Part shown: one piece after another, positions 23,188 through 39,335 of the stretch
How positions within the stretch are numbered: position 1 is the first letter of the stretch
Layout: every line of letters begins with the position of its first letter
From: Petrosia ficiformis
Lineage: Eukaryota; Porifera; Demospongiae; Haplosclerida; Petrosiidae
DNA: 64,000 bases
Direction of reading: 5' to 3'
Assembly: GCA_947044365.1 (NCBI GenBank)
Contig: OX345642.1
Span: 278,501-342,500 of the forward strand
Translations under genes and position numbers: made by a program
Notes under the pieces: generated by a model
Seen by the model: the letters and a program-made list of their open reading frames with translations, nothing else
Told to the model about the DNA's origin: nothing
The model's database searches: none

Positions 23188-24395
23188 TCAATATGGTGCG
23201 TACCAGTTAGACTTTGCTCTACCTCTGTTTAAAAAGGAAAGATGAGACTTATAATGAACATGTAGTTGGGACTCACCTAAAAGATCTCCCACGACCTCTA
23301 TAAGGCATAGGAACAACATATCCTCCAAGATAAGGATTAAACCCCATCATCATCCCACCTCCTCGAAACCCTCTGCCACGCCCACGTCCTCTACCTCTAT
23401 TAGTAGTAGTAAGTCCTGGTCTATTAGTCCTTTTAGCTGTTACCTAAATCAGATAAATATCGTTAATTTTGATTCTGCCTTGGCAATGATCAAGTTAGCA
23501 AAGTTCATAATGATATGCAGGCATTACAACTCAATGGTCTGATCACACCAGGACAGTGTAGTCCTGACAACATACCTTAATCTGCCTCCCTCTAAATAAC
23601 GACTCGTCCAAAGCAATTGCATTCTTTAGAGAGTCTTGATCACTGAATTCAATATATGCAAATCTATAGACAAGACAGGTGATTATAATAATTGAAAGTT
23701 AATTGAAATAACTCATACCCTTTAGGATGTCCAGTGTATTTATCACACAGAATAGTAACTCTATTTATAGCCCCACAACCATGAAAATGTTGACCTAATT
23801 CTTCAGCAGTTGCCTGATAATCAACCTAATATATGTGTTATATAATAGAGCAGATTATTTAATCGTAGTTTAGTGTATAATTATACAGACACATACATTA
23901 GCAACATGAACAGATCTGCTGTCCGAATCCATCTTCTCTTCTAGAGTTGGGAAGTTGTTGTTAGGTGTTGCTATGTGAGATTGAATATGAAGTCTCAACA
24001 GAACAGGAATGAGTCTCTGGTATTACCTGGTTTTGATCCCATGAGTTGCTTTTCAACTTCTCCTTGCATTTCTTTCAATTTCTCTGCTTCCTCTTCCATT
24101 TCTTTCACACGAGCTTTGATTGCCTCAATTTCCTATACACACAAAATAAGAGATCAAATAATATTATGCCTTTCTTACTTACTGGATCATCAATCTGTAC
24201 ACTCTCTTGTGATTCATCTTGGTCTAACAAACTTAATTCCCCATCTCCTTCCACTTCACCATTGTCTTCACCCAATGCAGTATCCAGAAGAGCATTTTCA
24301 TCTGTATCTGGATCAATTATGGTGGAAGTGTTACCTCCATCATCTAATATATCTGTGCAGGAGTCTTTTCTACTACTAGTATCTTCATCTGACAT
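23188..24395 (-). CDS. PABPN1: Nuclear poly(A)-binding protein PABPN1
   Basis: Six to seven exons read right to left. The N-terminus ([12 protein letters not shown]) is acidic; a coiled-coil helix follows ([23 protein letters not shown]), then one [44 protein letters not shown] (RNP1), [14 protein letters not shown] and KRTNRPG. The Arg-Gly-rich tail ([15 protein letters not shown]) ends SNWYAPY after the last splice, matching the vertebrate ending TSWYSPY. PABPN1 coats new poly(A) tails in the nucleus and stimulates poly(A) polymerase. There is no N-terminal alanine tract. An in-frame ATG seven codons upstream (24,416) is an alternative start. It is head-to-head with Aurora, 119 bp between starts. 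Confidence 0.96.
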
Positions 24396-24439
24396 CTTTT
24401 GTTCCACAGTCCACACGTTCTCTCACTTCTCTGTGCTAT

Positions 24440-24451
24440 TGCGCATGCGCA
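24440..24451. promoter_or_regulatory. NRF1 palindrome in the PABPN1/Aurora shared promoter
   Basis: TGCGCATGCGCA is a perfect 12-bp palindrome identical to the NRF1 consensus (YGCGCAYGCGCR), centred between the two divergent start codons (44 bp from one, 63 bp from the other). Confidence 0.75.
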
Positions 24452-24514
24452 GACGTTAGTGGTTTATTTGAAATAAATTTTCAGTTTTCTTCTGTGACCT
24501 TGAACACCTCTTAA

Positions 24515-28298
<3,784 letters not shown>

Positions 28299-28911
28299 TA
28301 ACATGTTGGAAACATCTCATTCAAAACTATTTTTGCACATCATTTCATGTCTTCAGTGTATGTGCAATTGTGCATATGTATGTGTGACTTTGTACTTTTG
28401 TAGTACTACGTATATTGAACAGCTTGTATATTGTGCCTTACTTGTCATTAATAATAAATAGTGTATTATCTTGTGTAACCAATACGAATTAATATATTGA
28501 AGAGTATGGTATGAATAGTTTATTAATCATTAGTGGGTGTATGTATAGGCTTTCTTAATCGAGTAGTCAATACAAATCAGCTGTTGTTCATTTAGTGTAG
28601 ATCATTAGTGGGTGTGTATAGGTAGTTAACCTTTCTTAATCGAGTAGTATAATATCAATACAAATCTGCTGTTGTCCATGTAGTGTAGGCAGAAGGGTGT
28701 AGTAATCTTATTGTTTATGTCTATTCACAAAATTCTTAGAAAACTATAAATCATTGGCAACTCATTTGTTAGTACAACTTCTAATGTAAACTATATGAAT
28801 CATAATATAAGTTTGAAATGATTGTGTAAGGGACATGCATACCAACATCCTCCAGCTTGTTTAAAAACAATTTGTAAATACATGTAATCACTTGAAATCA
28901 ATTAATTATAA

Positions 28912-29793
28912 TTAGCTTGTTTGCTTTGGAATGGGTTTCATGAAACCTTTAGCTCTCAAGTAACGAACTATGAATGGTACAGATGTGATAGTAATGGCAG
29001 CTCTCACAGGCATGAATACTTTGTGTAGAATGTAAGCAATAGCAAGTGTGGAGGCTGTCTTGTAATTAGTATCCATTGATGTTTCTATGTTGAAATATCG
29101 AAGAAACTTTTCAACATCAAATCCTCTGAAAAATGAAATAAATTAAATTATCCAATTGTCCTCAAATACTCCATGGTATCAACCAATTATAGTCCATTGT
29201 ATCATCAAAGTTTCCATTGTCTTATCCAGTTGTCCCGTCCCATTGTCCCATTCCTTAAAACTCCATGGTATCAACCAATTATTGTCCATTGCATCATCAA
29301 ATTTTCAATTGTCTTATCCAGTTGTTCATTGTCCCGTCCCATTGTCCCATTTTTAAAAGAAACTATATACTTACCCTTTGACAACTGTATAACATATTCC
29401 AAGAGAGGTTAATGAAATACAGGTATGAAAGACCACACCCACTGCACCATACTCTTTTAAAACCTTTCGGAGGTTACTAGTACGCTGTTGTTTCTTTGAT
29501 ACTTTTAGCTCCTCCCCCTCATTAGGAGATTGCGAATTGGAATAGAAAGCATATCGCCCACATATTTGAGATAGATTAATGAAAGGGGTTTGTTTGGAAG
29601 AGTATGTCGCTACAGGGTTTTTAAAACTGTTATAATGTAATGCACATTTCTGAGATAATGAAACTGCAAGGGATGTGTACCTACAGTGAAAGAATTATAT
29701 GATAATTATAATAATGATATATATATATATTATATATTATATATACTACCTCAGTCTCAACTGTGCAACTCTGATAATAAACCTTGTTTGCAT
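28912..29793 (-). CDS. FAM210 family mitochondrial protein
   Basis: Three exons. The start MQTRFIIRVAQLRLRYTSLAV is basic and amphipathic like a mitochondrial presequence. The conserved DUF1279 region begins LKEYGAVGVVFHTCISLTSLGICYTVVKG, continues GFDVEKFLRYFNI and ends TLAIAYILHKVFMPVRAAITITSVPFIVRYLRAKGFMKP, matching FAM210A/B (VVFHTSISLISLGIFY; AIHKLFAPVRISIT; PLIVRYFR). FAM210 proteins are inner mitochondrial membrane proteins linked to mitochondrial translation (A) or metabolism in erythroid cells (B); A versus B cannot be decided. It is convergent with Aurora and divergent from POLA2. Confidence 0.93.
29165..29355 (+). repeat. Two-copy repeat in a FAM210 intron
   Basis: A block of about 92 bp containing CTCCATGGTATCAACCAATT and CCCGTCCCATTGTCCCATT occurs twice. 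Confidence 0.85.
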
Positions 29794-29851
29794 AATTAAT
29801 TAAGGATAATAACGGAAGTGACGTTTAATTAAATTAAGTACCACGCCCATA

Positions 29852-29862
29852 TTGGCGGGAAA
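29852..29862. promoter_or_regulatory. E2F-like site in the FAM210/POLA2 shared promoter
   Basis: TTGGCGGGAAA (reverse TTTCCCGCCAA) matches the E2F consensus and lies 20 bp before the POLA2 ATG, in the 88 bp separating the two divergent start codons. POLA2 is a classical S-phase gene. Confidence 0.7.
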
Positions 29863-29881
29863 TCTTTGGAGGGAGGCACAC

Positions 29882-32800
29882 ATGGAGCAAGCATTGAGAA
29901 GAGAATTAGAAGATTTATGTGTTGAAGTAAAGAATGATAGAACAGTTGAGAAATGTAAGTAATGTATTTCTAAAATGCCTAACCTCACCTTATTTCTCTT
30001 AGTATGTGAGGTAGGTCACAAACAAGGATTTAAACCAGCCGAACTAGTTGAGGAATGGGTCTCTTTCTCTTGTTCACATGAAGACTGTCCTCTTGATTCT
30101 TATAATATAGAAAGATTCAGTTTACAGGTTAAATCACTTAAATATTAAACTATGTTTCAGTTGTGCAGCATGCATCACTGCACATCATTGGAATGTAATC
30201 AATGCTACGTATACAATTGTGCTGACTCAGCAGATTGGAGCAGTCCACCCCTTTATGCAATATACCTTATAACATTGATTAAATCATATGGTGATGTGTG
30301 CACAATCTCTCATATATACATATATTTTCTTTCAACATAATTATAGTTAATTTCTCGTCAAGTGAAACAACATACTCCTGTTTCCCGTCGTACCGTTTCT
30401 CGTACACAGACCACACCCACTTCAACGAAAATATATTCAAAGGAATCATTAAATGAGTTATTGTGAGTATGTCCCACCTAGTGTAATATGTGTGGTACCT
30501 CATGTATTATATTGTGTCCCTCTTAATGAGTTATTATGAGTATGTCCCACCTAGTGTAATATGTGTGGTACCTCATGTATTATATTGTGTCCCTCTTAAT
30601 GAGTTATTGTGAGTATGTCCCACCTAGTGTAATATGTGTGGTACCTCATGTATTATATTGTGTCCCTCTTAATGAGTTATTATGAGTATGTCCCACCTAG
30701 TGTAATATGTGTGGTACCTCATGTATTATATTGTGTACCTCTTAATGAGTTATTGTGAGTATGTCCCACCTAGTGTAATATGTGTGGTACCTCATGTATT
30801 ATATTGTGTCCCTCTTAATGAGTTATTGTGAGTATGTCCCACCTAGTGTAATATGTGTGGTACCTCATGTATTATATTGTGTCCCTCTTAATGAGTTATT
30901 ATGAGTATGTCCCACCTAGTGTAATATGTGTGGTACCTCATGTATTATATTGTGTACCTCTTAATGAGTTATTGTGAGTATGTCCCACCTAGTGTAATAT
31001 GTGTGGTACCTCATGTATTATATTGTGTTCCTCTTTTCCAGTGGAGGCGAGTTAGAGGATGATGACAATGATAATAATGATCTTATGAGTGTGTATGGAG
31101 GCACTCCAACTCAGAAAATGGTATGTATGAATGTAAAGGTAGATAGATAGATGGATAAATAAAGATACATGTAGATAAATAGACACCAAGAGACAGATGG
31201 ATAGAATGATAAATAGATACACATAGAGGGATAGACAAGTATAAATAGATAGATAGATGGATAGATTCATGATGCATAAATAGATGAATAAATGAATGGT
31301 ATATAATTTATTATTATTATTATAGAAAGGTGCTAAACGTACCATGATCTCACCTGTTACTCCTGTATCTAAAGTCAGACACGCCCCTGGTTCTAACTAT
31401 ACACCTAAATCTCAAATGATGAAGGAATCGTCTCCTACTAGTTACCTGTAGGTGAATTAACAAATATTATATTCATAATATTATATTTCTATAGATCAGA
31501 GACTCCTATATCTAAATATACTAGTCGTAGTAACAAAGGGAAGATAATATGTAGTTATAATGATGATATATTGATCCAATGGGTGGGATCTGATGAGATC
31601 GTTAGCGTACAATTATACGACAATATCTCATCACTTACTAGTGTTTCAAGACACATGTATCAGCGGAATACTGAACGTATTGCAGGTAAGCTTATCCATC
31701 AACATATACAAGTGTCATGTGATTGTTGCTATGGTAACAGTCCTTATTGATCGACTCGAGGAGTTGGGTGGTGGTATTTGTGAACACAATGGATTACCTG
31801 ATATTAGAGAGACGGCATCATTTTCTGATCTTTCACTGGTAAGATATAATGAATTTATTAATGAATTTATGTAATTCAATGAATATAATTACAGATGTTA
31901 ATTTATACTTGTAAAAACTATGAATATCATTAGCTATTGAAGATACCCAATACACATATATATATATATAGGTATTTATAACTATGAATATCATTACCTA
32001 TTTACATGTACAATACAATGTATTTAACTATGACTTAACGTGTGAATGTTATTAGTTAATGAATTTGTAAATATTATTAGTTAATTAATGATGCATTATT
32101 GATTATTATTTAGTATTAATTACTATGTTTATTATCATAGGAGAATATGGTGTATGTAGGGAGAGTGGCTTGTGAGGGTGAGGGACGTCTTAATCCTCAT
32201 TCATGTATATTAGAGGGTGTAGATTCATTTCGTACGAGAAAAGGTGTCAGTGTTCGACTTGATATTCCCGAAACTCTTCATCCCTGTTCACTATTTCCAG
32301 GACAGGTATGAGAGTATGAGAATCAGTCTACAGAGATTATTTAATCATTGTATAAAATAATGCATTGACTATTTGATAGTTACCATAGCAACTACATTAA
32401 TTATGGGATATTGTTTTGCCAAATTCTATTAGCTGTAAAAACCATTTTACTAGGTTACATGTACTTCAATGGGTGTAAAAACCATTTTACTAGATTACAT
32501 GTACTTTAATGGGTTGTATCACTTCATATAAGGATAGTATAGTAGATATATTACACATTCAAAATAGTATAATACTTATACAAACCACAGAATACAATAA
32601 TTTCATGCTTGAGTGAGAAGCACTGAGAACAAATACAACCCTGACAATTTCAGTCCCACCATACCCGGGAACACTTCTGCTTTGATCTTTCATGTACATG
32701 TATGAACACTCATTACATGAAAGATTAAAGAAGAAGTGTTCCATGTAACTGCTACAAGCAATGATATTGTTTAGTGTTAGGTGGGGTTGACATAGGTAAT

Positions 32801-33684
32801 ATCAATGTTGTCTAGTGTAAGGTGGCTTAACATACTTCATATACTATAAGAGACTACATGTATATACACATGTATTATAGATAGTGCATGAACTAACAAA
32901 TAATGCATTACAGGTAATATCAATGATGTTGTCTAGTGTAAGGTGGGGTTAACATAATACTTATAACAGAAAGTGTATGATCTAACAACTAAATAATGCA
33001 TTACAGGTAATAGCAGTTGAAGGCATCCTTACTCACAGCAAGATTATATTACCTACAAAAATATATGATGAGGTATATATGTATAGTCAAGTGGGGAGAC
33101 ATTATGGTGTTAATAATTCCCTTTAGGGCTCATTTCCCCCTTTACCAAAGAGATTACCAACCATTTCAACAATAGGAGGTAATTATATGATACTGTTATT
33201 AATTGTTATAGTATATATCTGTTTAACAGGTGTATCAATGATGATTGCAGCTGGTCCATATACTACCAGTGATAACTTAGAGATGATACCGTTATCTGAT
33301 CTATTATCACATGTCACAAATTATAAACCTAATATATTAATAATGGAAAGTGCATTATATATAATATCATTATAATTAGTATATATATGTTTCATTATTA
33401 GCTAGGACCATTTATGGATGTTACTCATACTAGTATACAGGTATGACATACATGTCATACACATGTACATGTACACAATCTACACATACATGTACATGTA
33501 CACACAAACATACATGTACATGTACACAATCTACACATATATGTACACATGCAAACATACATGTACATGTAAACACATACATACATGTACATGTTGGTAG
33601 AGCATCTGTCTGGAGTACAGAGTGTCGTGGGTTCGAATCCCACCTGAGGCAACTCTCTTTTTCATTTTTCCATTGTCTCAGGTG

Positions 33685-33715
<31 letters not shown>

Positions 33716-36700
33716 CTCTTTCTACATCTCCTATAACATCATGTATATACACATGTACACGATCTACACATACATCCAGTACACACACAAGCATACATGT
33801 ACATGTACACACACATACAGTATATATTGTTGAAGAGGCTGTAACTCCATGTTAGACATTCTTTTTATTCCTTTTCACCAATCAATGACACACATACATG
33901 TACAAATGTCATGTACACACGTACACATACATGTACACAACTACACATACATGTACACATACATGTACACACACATGTACACATAATACATACATTTACA
34001 CATACATGTACACACACACATGTACACATACATGTGCACATACATGTACACATACATGTACACACACATGTACACATACATGTACACACACATGTACACA
34101 TACATGTACACAAACATGTACACATACATGTACACACTCACCTCATATATACAATGTACTATGATAGTATCATTATAGGATTGGAAGTTGGACATATCGT
34201 ATGATGAGTTTTTACTAAAGGAAATCCTAAGTCCTATTGTGAAATGCTGTTATAAGTAAGTAACAATGTATATTATATTTAGTTAGATAACCTCAGGTCA
34301 CTTATCTGTTAGTTCAAACACTAAAGTAGTAATAGTGCCCTCTCAGAGAGATGTTAGCCAACAATGGATGGTTTATCCACAACCTCCTTTCTCATTTCCA
34401 GATGAGGTTGAAAAGAAAGTGAGTACTCTCCACTGTATAATAATTAATTATTTTAATATAATTATTTTTAGTTATCTGATGTTGTCATGTTTGTCAGTGA
34501 TCCATCTATACTATCAATTAATGGAGTGTGTGTGGGTGTGTCTTCTACCGATGTTCTATTTCATTTATCATCTAATGCTATGTTTACTGGGTGAGATATG
34601 AAACTAGTATATATACATGTATATACATGTATATAAATATCTACACATGTACATACAGAGAGGATGAATAATGAATTTAATATCAGATATACTAACATGT
34701 ATATATGTGCAGTTATAATGTAGATGAATAAAGATGAAGAATGGATGGAAATATTATGTGTACATGTACATGTATATAAGCAGTGTTCTGCCCACACTGG
34801 TCGACACTGGTCGGGAATAACCACCTCTCAGATAAATTAACCACCTCTTAGATAAATTAACCACCTTTTAACCACGTCCCAGATAATACATACAATGTAT
34901 ATAGGCTACTGAGACAGAATTAACTATATACTGAATAAACAGCACTAATTCATGTAAAATCCAACCACCACTCTAAATATCCTGGGCAGAACACTGATAC
35001 ATGTATTTATAATATACTCTATGGACTAAGGTGGTGGTGTACATGTGTAGCTTTATAAATTCATTACTAATAATATAATTATGATTACATCATATAATAC
35101 ATATTGAAAATGAAGGAATGGATATGATATGTATATTGTGTCAGACAGTCAGTAATTGTAGTCATGGGTACCCTCATGACGTAAGACATTAGTATATACA
35201 TGTATTGAGATACAATAGATATAATACATGTATATACATTTCAGACATACCTGTAATTACATATAATACGTATATATGTATAATATAGCGACTATTAGCT
35301 GTAGACATAATTAATTATTGTTTATCCTAATCCGAATAGACAATTTATATTTTAATTTTGTGCTTGCATACATCAGAAGACGTGGTTGTAATGTGATATA
35401 TTACTATTACCATGACCTTATAAATCAGTATATTACTACTACCAGATAGTGTAATAATATTACTTTACTAATACCTCCTAAGTTAGTCTAATGTACATGT
35501 ACATGTACATGTATTAGTATTACCTTAAAAATCAGTAGATTACTATTACTATTACACCCCAAGCCAATCTTACTGTATGAATTACTATAGCATTGAAGTT
35601 TCTTTGAAAGTCTTTCATATTTTAAACCAGTTCACTATAAATGAACATAATAATTACTTAAGGTCAATTACTATTACCTTAAACATCAGTAGATTACTAT
35701 TACTTTTACACCCGAAGCCAATGTTACTGTTATGTATTACTATAGCATTGAGGTTTCTTTGAAAGTCTTTCATGTTGTATACCAATGCATTTAGTTTCAC
35801 TATAAATGAACATAATAATCACTTAAGATCAATCACTATTACCTGAACACACTGCATTAGATTACTATATATTACCTCAGTTTTTTGAAGTAAACATATT
35901 AATACTGTCTTGAAATTTGTAATTTTTACTATTATACCATGTCTGGATTTCCGTGTGTACATAATTGACAAATTGAACGTGTGTAAAGTGATATTCTTCA
36001 TGTATATTGTATCCATAATTTCCTTTATTTTGTGTATTCATCAGATCTCATGCTGACAGGATGGCTAGATTAACGGCACACATATTGCAACAACAAAGGT
36101 ATTCCCCTCTCATAATTATTAGTAGTTTCCCTGTACTCTTATGTTTTCTGATTTATTTATTTCTTAGATCCATTTACAGAACACATACCTACCCACACCT
36201 TTGATACATTATATATACTAATACTGTATATACTAGTACATTACATGATATAGAGATACATGTACTAATACATTACATGATATAGAGATACTGTATATAC
36301 TAGTACATTACATGATATAGAGATACATGTACTAATACATTACATGATATAGAGATACTGTGTCTGTATATATATACTAATACATTACATTATATATACT
36401 AACTGTATATACTAGTACATTACATGATAACAATATACATGTAGTCATGTACATGTGTATTATATATATATTATATATGCCTAATTAGTTGATACTAGAC
36501 AGACAGTTTACATATTATAGTTAGTTAAAATCATTTTAGGAAGTTAGTCTCAGTGTGTGTGTGTGAGATCTGTAAGCCTTATTATATTCAACACGTGTAT
36601 ATGTATCAGCAATGTATGAGGATGACACCATGTGGTAGGAAGTACATTATTACATCACCTTTTAACTGTAATCTCACACTTAATGTGTGGGTTAACGACC

Positions 36701-39081
36701 TTTACGTGTGAGTCTATGTTCAGTAATCTGTAACCAATCTTGGATAATGTGTTATAGTCTATACTTTTCACCTTTTGATTAACATACATATACCAGTGAA
36801 GCGATAAATGAAGCTAAATTCATAGTTATAATATCATTCCACCCACTCATCCAGTAAATTCTGGACATATTGTAATCGATACGTGTAGGATGATACCTGG
36901 TTTCAATTGATCTCATATTCCATTCATAGAACATTCATTAAAGATTAGGCAGTTCTTCATGAACCCACTAGAAAGAATATGATGAAGATCATACATTCCA
37001 TTGTTCGAGTAAACTACATAGATTAATCCATTATCAGTGATAATCATGAAGGAATATTTGAGATTGATTAATATGATAATTTGTATAATGTGATTATGAT
37101 ATCACACTAGTTAGGAGTTCTTTTACTATCTTTAGTCCATAATTAATTAAACTAATCACATTAATGGACACTTAATCAGATATGCTAATTATATTACTCA
37201 TAGAAACCTTACATTATTATTATTATTATTTATTAATTATAAGAATCTTTTCTTTCTCTTCAGTTTTTATCCTCTCTATCCATCCTTTCATCATGAGGAT
37301 CAGTCAGGAATACACAATGATCCTTACACTACTCATTTATTAGATGTAAATCTCGATTTACTGTTGGCATATGACTCAGGTCATGCCCTCTTACCAGTAA
37401 GACCTGATGTACTTGTATTGACATCAGATTTGAAACCATTTGTGAAGGTTTGTGTGAGATGTGTGACTTGTGAGAATGACTGTGAGATAGGCAAATGAGA
37501 TTAAGATGTATGAACGAGTGTGAGATGTGAGAATGATTGACTTGTGTGAACGTTTCAATGACTGAATGAGTATGAATTGATTAAGTGTGAAGGTATTGTG
37601 TGAATGATATTAGGAAGTATATAATTATTCATTTTTATTTATTGATAAATGTTTATCGTCTTTGACAGTTTTCAAATACCAGGTATCGTGAGGTAATGTA
37701 TAATTGATATCATAGAAGTGTTTTAATTTAATAACTATATAACATGCATGTAAATTGTTAAGTATTTCACAACAACATCCTTTGATACTTCTCGTATATT
37801 AATTTACCAGGTACTAATGATATAACTGGGTGTTGTTTTAGCACTAAGACTCTAATTAATTTAATGTTTAATGTACTATGTGAATTGTATGTAAATTGTT
37901 TCGTCAGAACATATTTTCATATTAAATCTATTGATATAAGTTATTATATATTCAGATGGTGAGGTAATATTAGATGTTAGCTTTGAATACTTCACATTAA
38001 AAAAGATAAATTTTTGTTTGTGTTATTAACTATAACTAAATTGCTATCTATAAACCCAAGAGTCAAATCAACTGTTTTAATAAACTCTTATAACTGATTC
38101 AATACACCTCACATGAACATATACTATAACTACAGGAAAGAACAAAGGGATACCAGAACTGAAACACACAGAAACAAAATTAAACTAACCTATAACTCTA
38201 TACATAACTACATGTACATGTGTATACTTAACAACAGACCATTTCAATATAACTCTATACATAACTACATGTGTATATACATGTACTTAGCAACAGACCA
38301 TTTCAATATAACTCTATACATAACTACATGTACATGTGTATATACATGTACTTAACAACAGACCATTTCAATATAACTCTATACATAACTACATGTACAT
38401 GTGTATATACGTGTACTTAGCAACAGACCATTTCAATATAACTCTATACATAACTACATGTACATGTGTATATACATGTACTTATCATTTCAATATAACT
38501 CTATACATAACTATATGTGTATACATAACTATAGTTACTATACCACGATTACTATATCATGGTTACCATCCTTACATAAGTATACATAACTATAGTTACT
38601 AACTTACTATACCATCTATATGTATTCGGTAGAGTGGTATATTCATGGAGATTGTGGTGGTGTCCACTACATTATAATTATATTGATAGTAATGTTAATA
38701 TGCAATTTTGTTTATTCTTTATTCTTAAATTAAACAAACAAAACTAAAATAAATATTTTATATTTAATCCAATAGAGGGATATGTAATATACTGTATTTC
38801 TCAAAACAATAATTTGTAAATAAAGTACGGTGTGTTTACAACTTTGTTTACACATTTTAAAACTTGGAATAGACAACTTGCTAACTCACCTCAACTCTCA
38901 ATTATATCATTCTTATTCTATATATGTCTATTAATTATAGGTTATCGAAGGTTGTGTCTGTGTTAATACTGGTCATTTGACAAAAAAGGCTGGAGGGGGT
39001 ACTTACACTAGACTGTGTGTTCAAAAAACCCACCAAACTGACATATCTGGACAGACAGGAATTCAGATAATACATATTTGA
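29882..39081 (+). CDS. POLA2: DNA polymerase alpha subunit B (POLA2)
   Basis: Multi-exon gene of about 600 residues. The N-terminal helical domain (MEQALRRELEDLCVEVKND...EELVEEWVSFSC) is followed by a Ser/Thr-rich linker with TPISKYTSRSNKGKIICSYN, an OB-fold region (VYVGRVACEGEGRLNPHSC, LDIPETLHPCSLFPGQVIAVEG) and the inactive calcineurin-like phosphoesterase domain (VSMMIAAGPYTTSDNL, NILIMLGPFMDVTHTSI, VVIVPSQRDVS, LTSDLKPFVKVIEGCVCVNTGHLTK). It ends IQIIHI, like the vertebrate C-terminus. This subunit tethers the polymerase-primase complex that starts DNA synthesis. Several introns are expanded by repeats, SINE and MITE insertions (for example 34,592-36,044). It shares an 88-bp promoter with FAM210, and MYLIP-like follows 254 bp downstream on the same strand. 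Confidence 0.95.
30455..31039 (+). repeat. 73-bp minisatellite containing a POLA2 5' splice site
   Basis: The exon end AATGAGTTATT followed by donor GTGAGTATG is the start of a 73-bp unit that occurs eight times (30,455; 30,528; 30,601; 30,674; 30,747; 30,820; 30,893; 30,966). Five copies keep TTGTGAGT and three (2, 4 and 7) have TTATGAGT, which removes the GT. A final partial unit leads to the acceptor at 31,042. Confidence 0.93.
32760..33015 (+). repeat. Tandem copies of a POLA2 3' splice site region
   Basis: AG followed by GTAATATCAATG at 32,795 and 32,913 precedes the real acceptor at 33,006 (CATTACAG then GTAATAGCAGTTGAAG). Between them lie copies of TTGTCTAGTGTAAGGTGG. The repeat unit of roughly 90-120 bp therefore spans the intron end and exon start. 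Confidence 0.75.
33440..34145. repeat. ACATGTAC/ACACATGT repeat tract in a POLA2 intron
   Basis: Long stretches of CATACATGTACA and CACATGTACA. The motif is its own reverse complement, so both strands show open frames rich in Thr/His/Cys or Met/Tyr/Val. A SINE copy sits inside the tract. Confidence 0.9.
33593..33742 (+). mobile_element. tRNA-derived SINE, 5'-truncated copy 1
   Basis: Contains GTTGGTAGAGCATCTGTC, B-box GGTTCGAATCC, the inverted pair CCTGAGGCAA...TTGTCTCAGG, a TTTC run of about nine units and the shared 3' end TACATCTCCTATAACATCAT. It lacks the 5' GGACCCTGCCAGCTGAGCTG segment of copies 2 and 3. Confidence 0.85.
34781..34996 (+). mobile_element. CAGTG-family MITE, full-length copy in a POLA2 intron
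   Basis: 216 bp with matching ends CAGTGTTCTGCCCA and TGGGCAGAACACTG, a perfect 14-bp terminal inverted repeat. The interior has three to four imperfect TTAACCACCTCTCAGATAAA units. No open frame. Confidence 0.88.
35395..35865 (+). repeat. Roughly 155-bp AT-rich duplication in the long POLA2 intron
   Basis: ATCAGTAGATTACTATTAC, AAGCCAAT..TTACTG, GTTTCTTTGAAAGTCTTTCA and CACTATAAATGAACATAATA occur in order twice, with partial earlier copies from about 35,395. Nothing coding is seen from 35,000 to 36,044. Confidence 0.8.
36195..36445 (+). repeat. TACATTACATGATATAGAGA repeats in a POLA2 intron
   Basis: Five to six copies of a 36-45-bp unit with ACTAGTACATTACATGATAT. The rest of this intron to 36,539 is AT-rich and unremarkable. 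Confidence 0.85.
38185..38625 (+). repeat. About 65-bp minisatellite in the last POLA2 intron
   Basis: About five copies of a unit containing CAACAGACCATTTCAATATA and CTCTATACATAACTACATGT, followed by CATAACTATAGTTACTA repeats to 38,610. Confidence 0.9.
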
Positions 39082-39204
39082 AGTATTTAATTTTTTTTTT
39101 TTACCAGCTAGTCAGCTACTGGTATGTATATGTGTCATATTATTGAAAACCCTAATAATTAAATTAATTACGGTACTACCCGCCGTTCTCATAAAAGCGC
39201 TGTA

Positions 39205-39212
39205 GCGGGAAG
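39205..39212 (+). promoter_or_regulatory. GCGGGAAG motif before the MYLIP-like gene
   Basis: GCGGGAAG (reverse CTTCCCGC) lies in the 254-bp spacer after POLA2, 123 bp before the MYLIP-like ATG. It is an E2F-like core, but this is weak evidence on its own. Confidence 0.35.
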
Positions 39213-39335
39213 AATTGGAGTAATAAGTGGTTTGTGAAGTTGTAGTAAGTTTGTATTGTAAATACCAGACAACTAATATATACCTGCGAAAGTTATCACT
39301 AGTAAATCAGTGAAACTTGCCCTTTAAAAACGACA

